Of a DNA stretch of 10,029 bases, positions 9,645 to 10,029 are shown in pieces. The stretch's first letter is position 1, and each line of letters begins with the position of its first letter. Below the pieces are notes generated by a model. It did not search any database. It was not told the origin of the DNA and saw only the letters and a list, made by a program, of their open reading frames with translations. The position numbers were made by a program, and so were the translations under genes. The stretch spans positions 1 to 10,029 of the forward strand of contig DATHNI010000098.1 in NCBI GenBank assembly GCA_035486135.1. The letters are read 5' to 3'. The stretch is from JASHVB01 sp035486135. Lineage in GTDB: Bacteria; Pseudomonadota; Alphaproteobacteria; Acetobacterales; Acetobacteraceae.

Positions 9645-10029
9645 CTATTTCTTGACCGGACGCGGCATCGGCCTCACCCCGACCTGCTCCTCCGCCGTAT
9701 ACGGCGCTCCATAATACGGGAAATCCTTGCGAATGCGCCCGCGGTCGGGAGCAAGTCCATCGACAAGTGGCGTGTTGGTCGCCAGCGTCAACATCACATC
9801 CAGCGCATCGTCGCCGAGCGCGCGTCCATTGAAGCTGGCCACCTCAAATGCGGCGGGTGTTCGAAGCTCGTAAGGCAATGTGTTGGGGCAAAGCCGTGCA
9901 GCGATCAGCTTTCCGTATTCACCCGGGTCCGCCGCTGAGCCGGCGTAGGTCGTCATCTTCTCCGCAAAATCCGCGATCGAGTTCGCGAAGCGCTCTAGAT
10001 CTTCAGACGGAACCGACGCATTGAATTGT
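9645..10029 (-). CDS. DUF4331 family protein, C-terminal part (5' end beyond window)
   Basis: The frame is open from the right edge to TAG at 9645. It gives FNASVPSEDLERFANSIADF, then LCPNTLPYELRTPAAFEV, FNGRALGDDALDVMLTLATN and RIRKDFPYYGAPYTAEEQ. These are the closing motifs of DUF4331 proteins: LLPDVLPYD...PAGF, then NGR.L.DDVIDV.L.L.TN, then FPYLG.P. The family is of unknown function, and many members carry secretion signals, but the N-terminus cannot be seen here. An internal ATG at 9956 is not the start, because family similarity continues upstream of it. The visible 127 codons have no interruption, unlike most neighbours. It converges with the transcription direction of lhr. Confidence 0.78.
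   Translation of the reverse strand, partial: QFNASVPSEDLERFANSIADFAEKMTTYAGSAADPGEYGKLIAARLCPNTLPYELRTPAAFEVASFNGRALGDDALDVMLTLATNTPLVDGLAPDRGRIRKDFPYYGAPYTAEEQVGVRPMPRPVKK

Noticed and set aside
8530..9714. 394-codon plus-strand frame treated as one gene
   Set aside because: Its first part is out of frame with the real integrase tail, its middle is the pRiA4b-like remnant, and its last part is antisense to ISKra4. It is three unrelated pieces left open by chance.

Overview
This is a high-GC window, almost certainly from an alphaproteobacterium. The support is the codon bias, a degenerate copy of an intergenic palindromic repeat I associate with alphaproteobacteria (about 3628-3701), and the mix of IS630, ISKra4, DUF4331 and full-length Lhr. 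An Acetobacteraceae-like host is possible, but I cannot prove it from sequence alone.

The window is a gene graveyard around one large intact gene. From left to right: a 5'-truncated tyrosine recombinase runs off the left edge (1-92, minus). Two very short membrane-protein genes follow (147-230 and 364-438, minus) with a strong hairpin beside them (462-497). Then come about 290 bp of unassigned sequence, a VOC-fold protein that has lost its C-terminus (787-1125, minus), and about 310 bp with only a hairpin (1396-1427). A chimera of an IS630 transposase piece fused to the tail of an isochorismatase-like hydrolase lies at 1440-1781 (minus). A 176-bp element with inverted-repeat ends (1782-1957) interrupts a beta-keto acid cleavage enzyme gene, which is also frameshifted (1958-2123, minus).

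Next is the remains of an aromatic-degradation operon on the minus strand. A muconate cycloisomerase has lost its first 80 or so residues (2494-3375), an intact muconolactone isomerase catC follows (2206-2484), and then the broken cleavage-enzyme gene. The original operon thus ran cycloisomerase, catC, BKACE, and fits the catechol branch of the beta-ketoadipate pathway. Its 5' end was cut off where it now abuts the 3' tail of a DHA2/EmrB-type drug exporter on the other strand (3377-3589).

The centre is lhr (3901-8481), a complete Lhr-type superfamily 2 helicase of about 1526 residues. To its right are the C-terminal part of a tyrosine recombinase (8577-8969), a truncated pRiA4b ORF-3-like protein (9043-9255), a decayed ISKra4 transposase running into it from the opposite strand (9245-9556), and the C-terminal part of a DUF4331 protein whose start lies beyond the window (9645-10029, minus).

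Only lhr, catC, the two microproteins and the visible part of the DUF4331 gene look intact. The rest records repeated insertion and deletion in a recombination-prone region. I found no new defence or other multi-gene system. The best leads are the BKACE gene in a catechol operon, the 176-bp miniature element and the microprotein pair.
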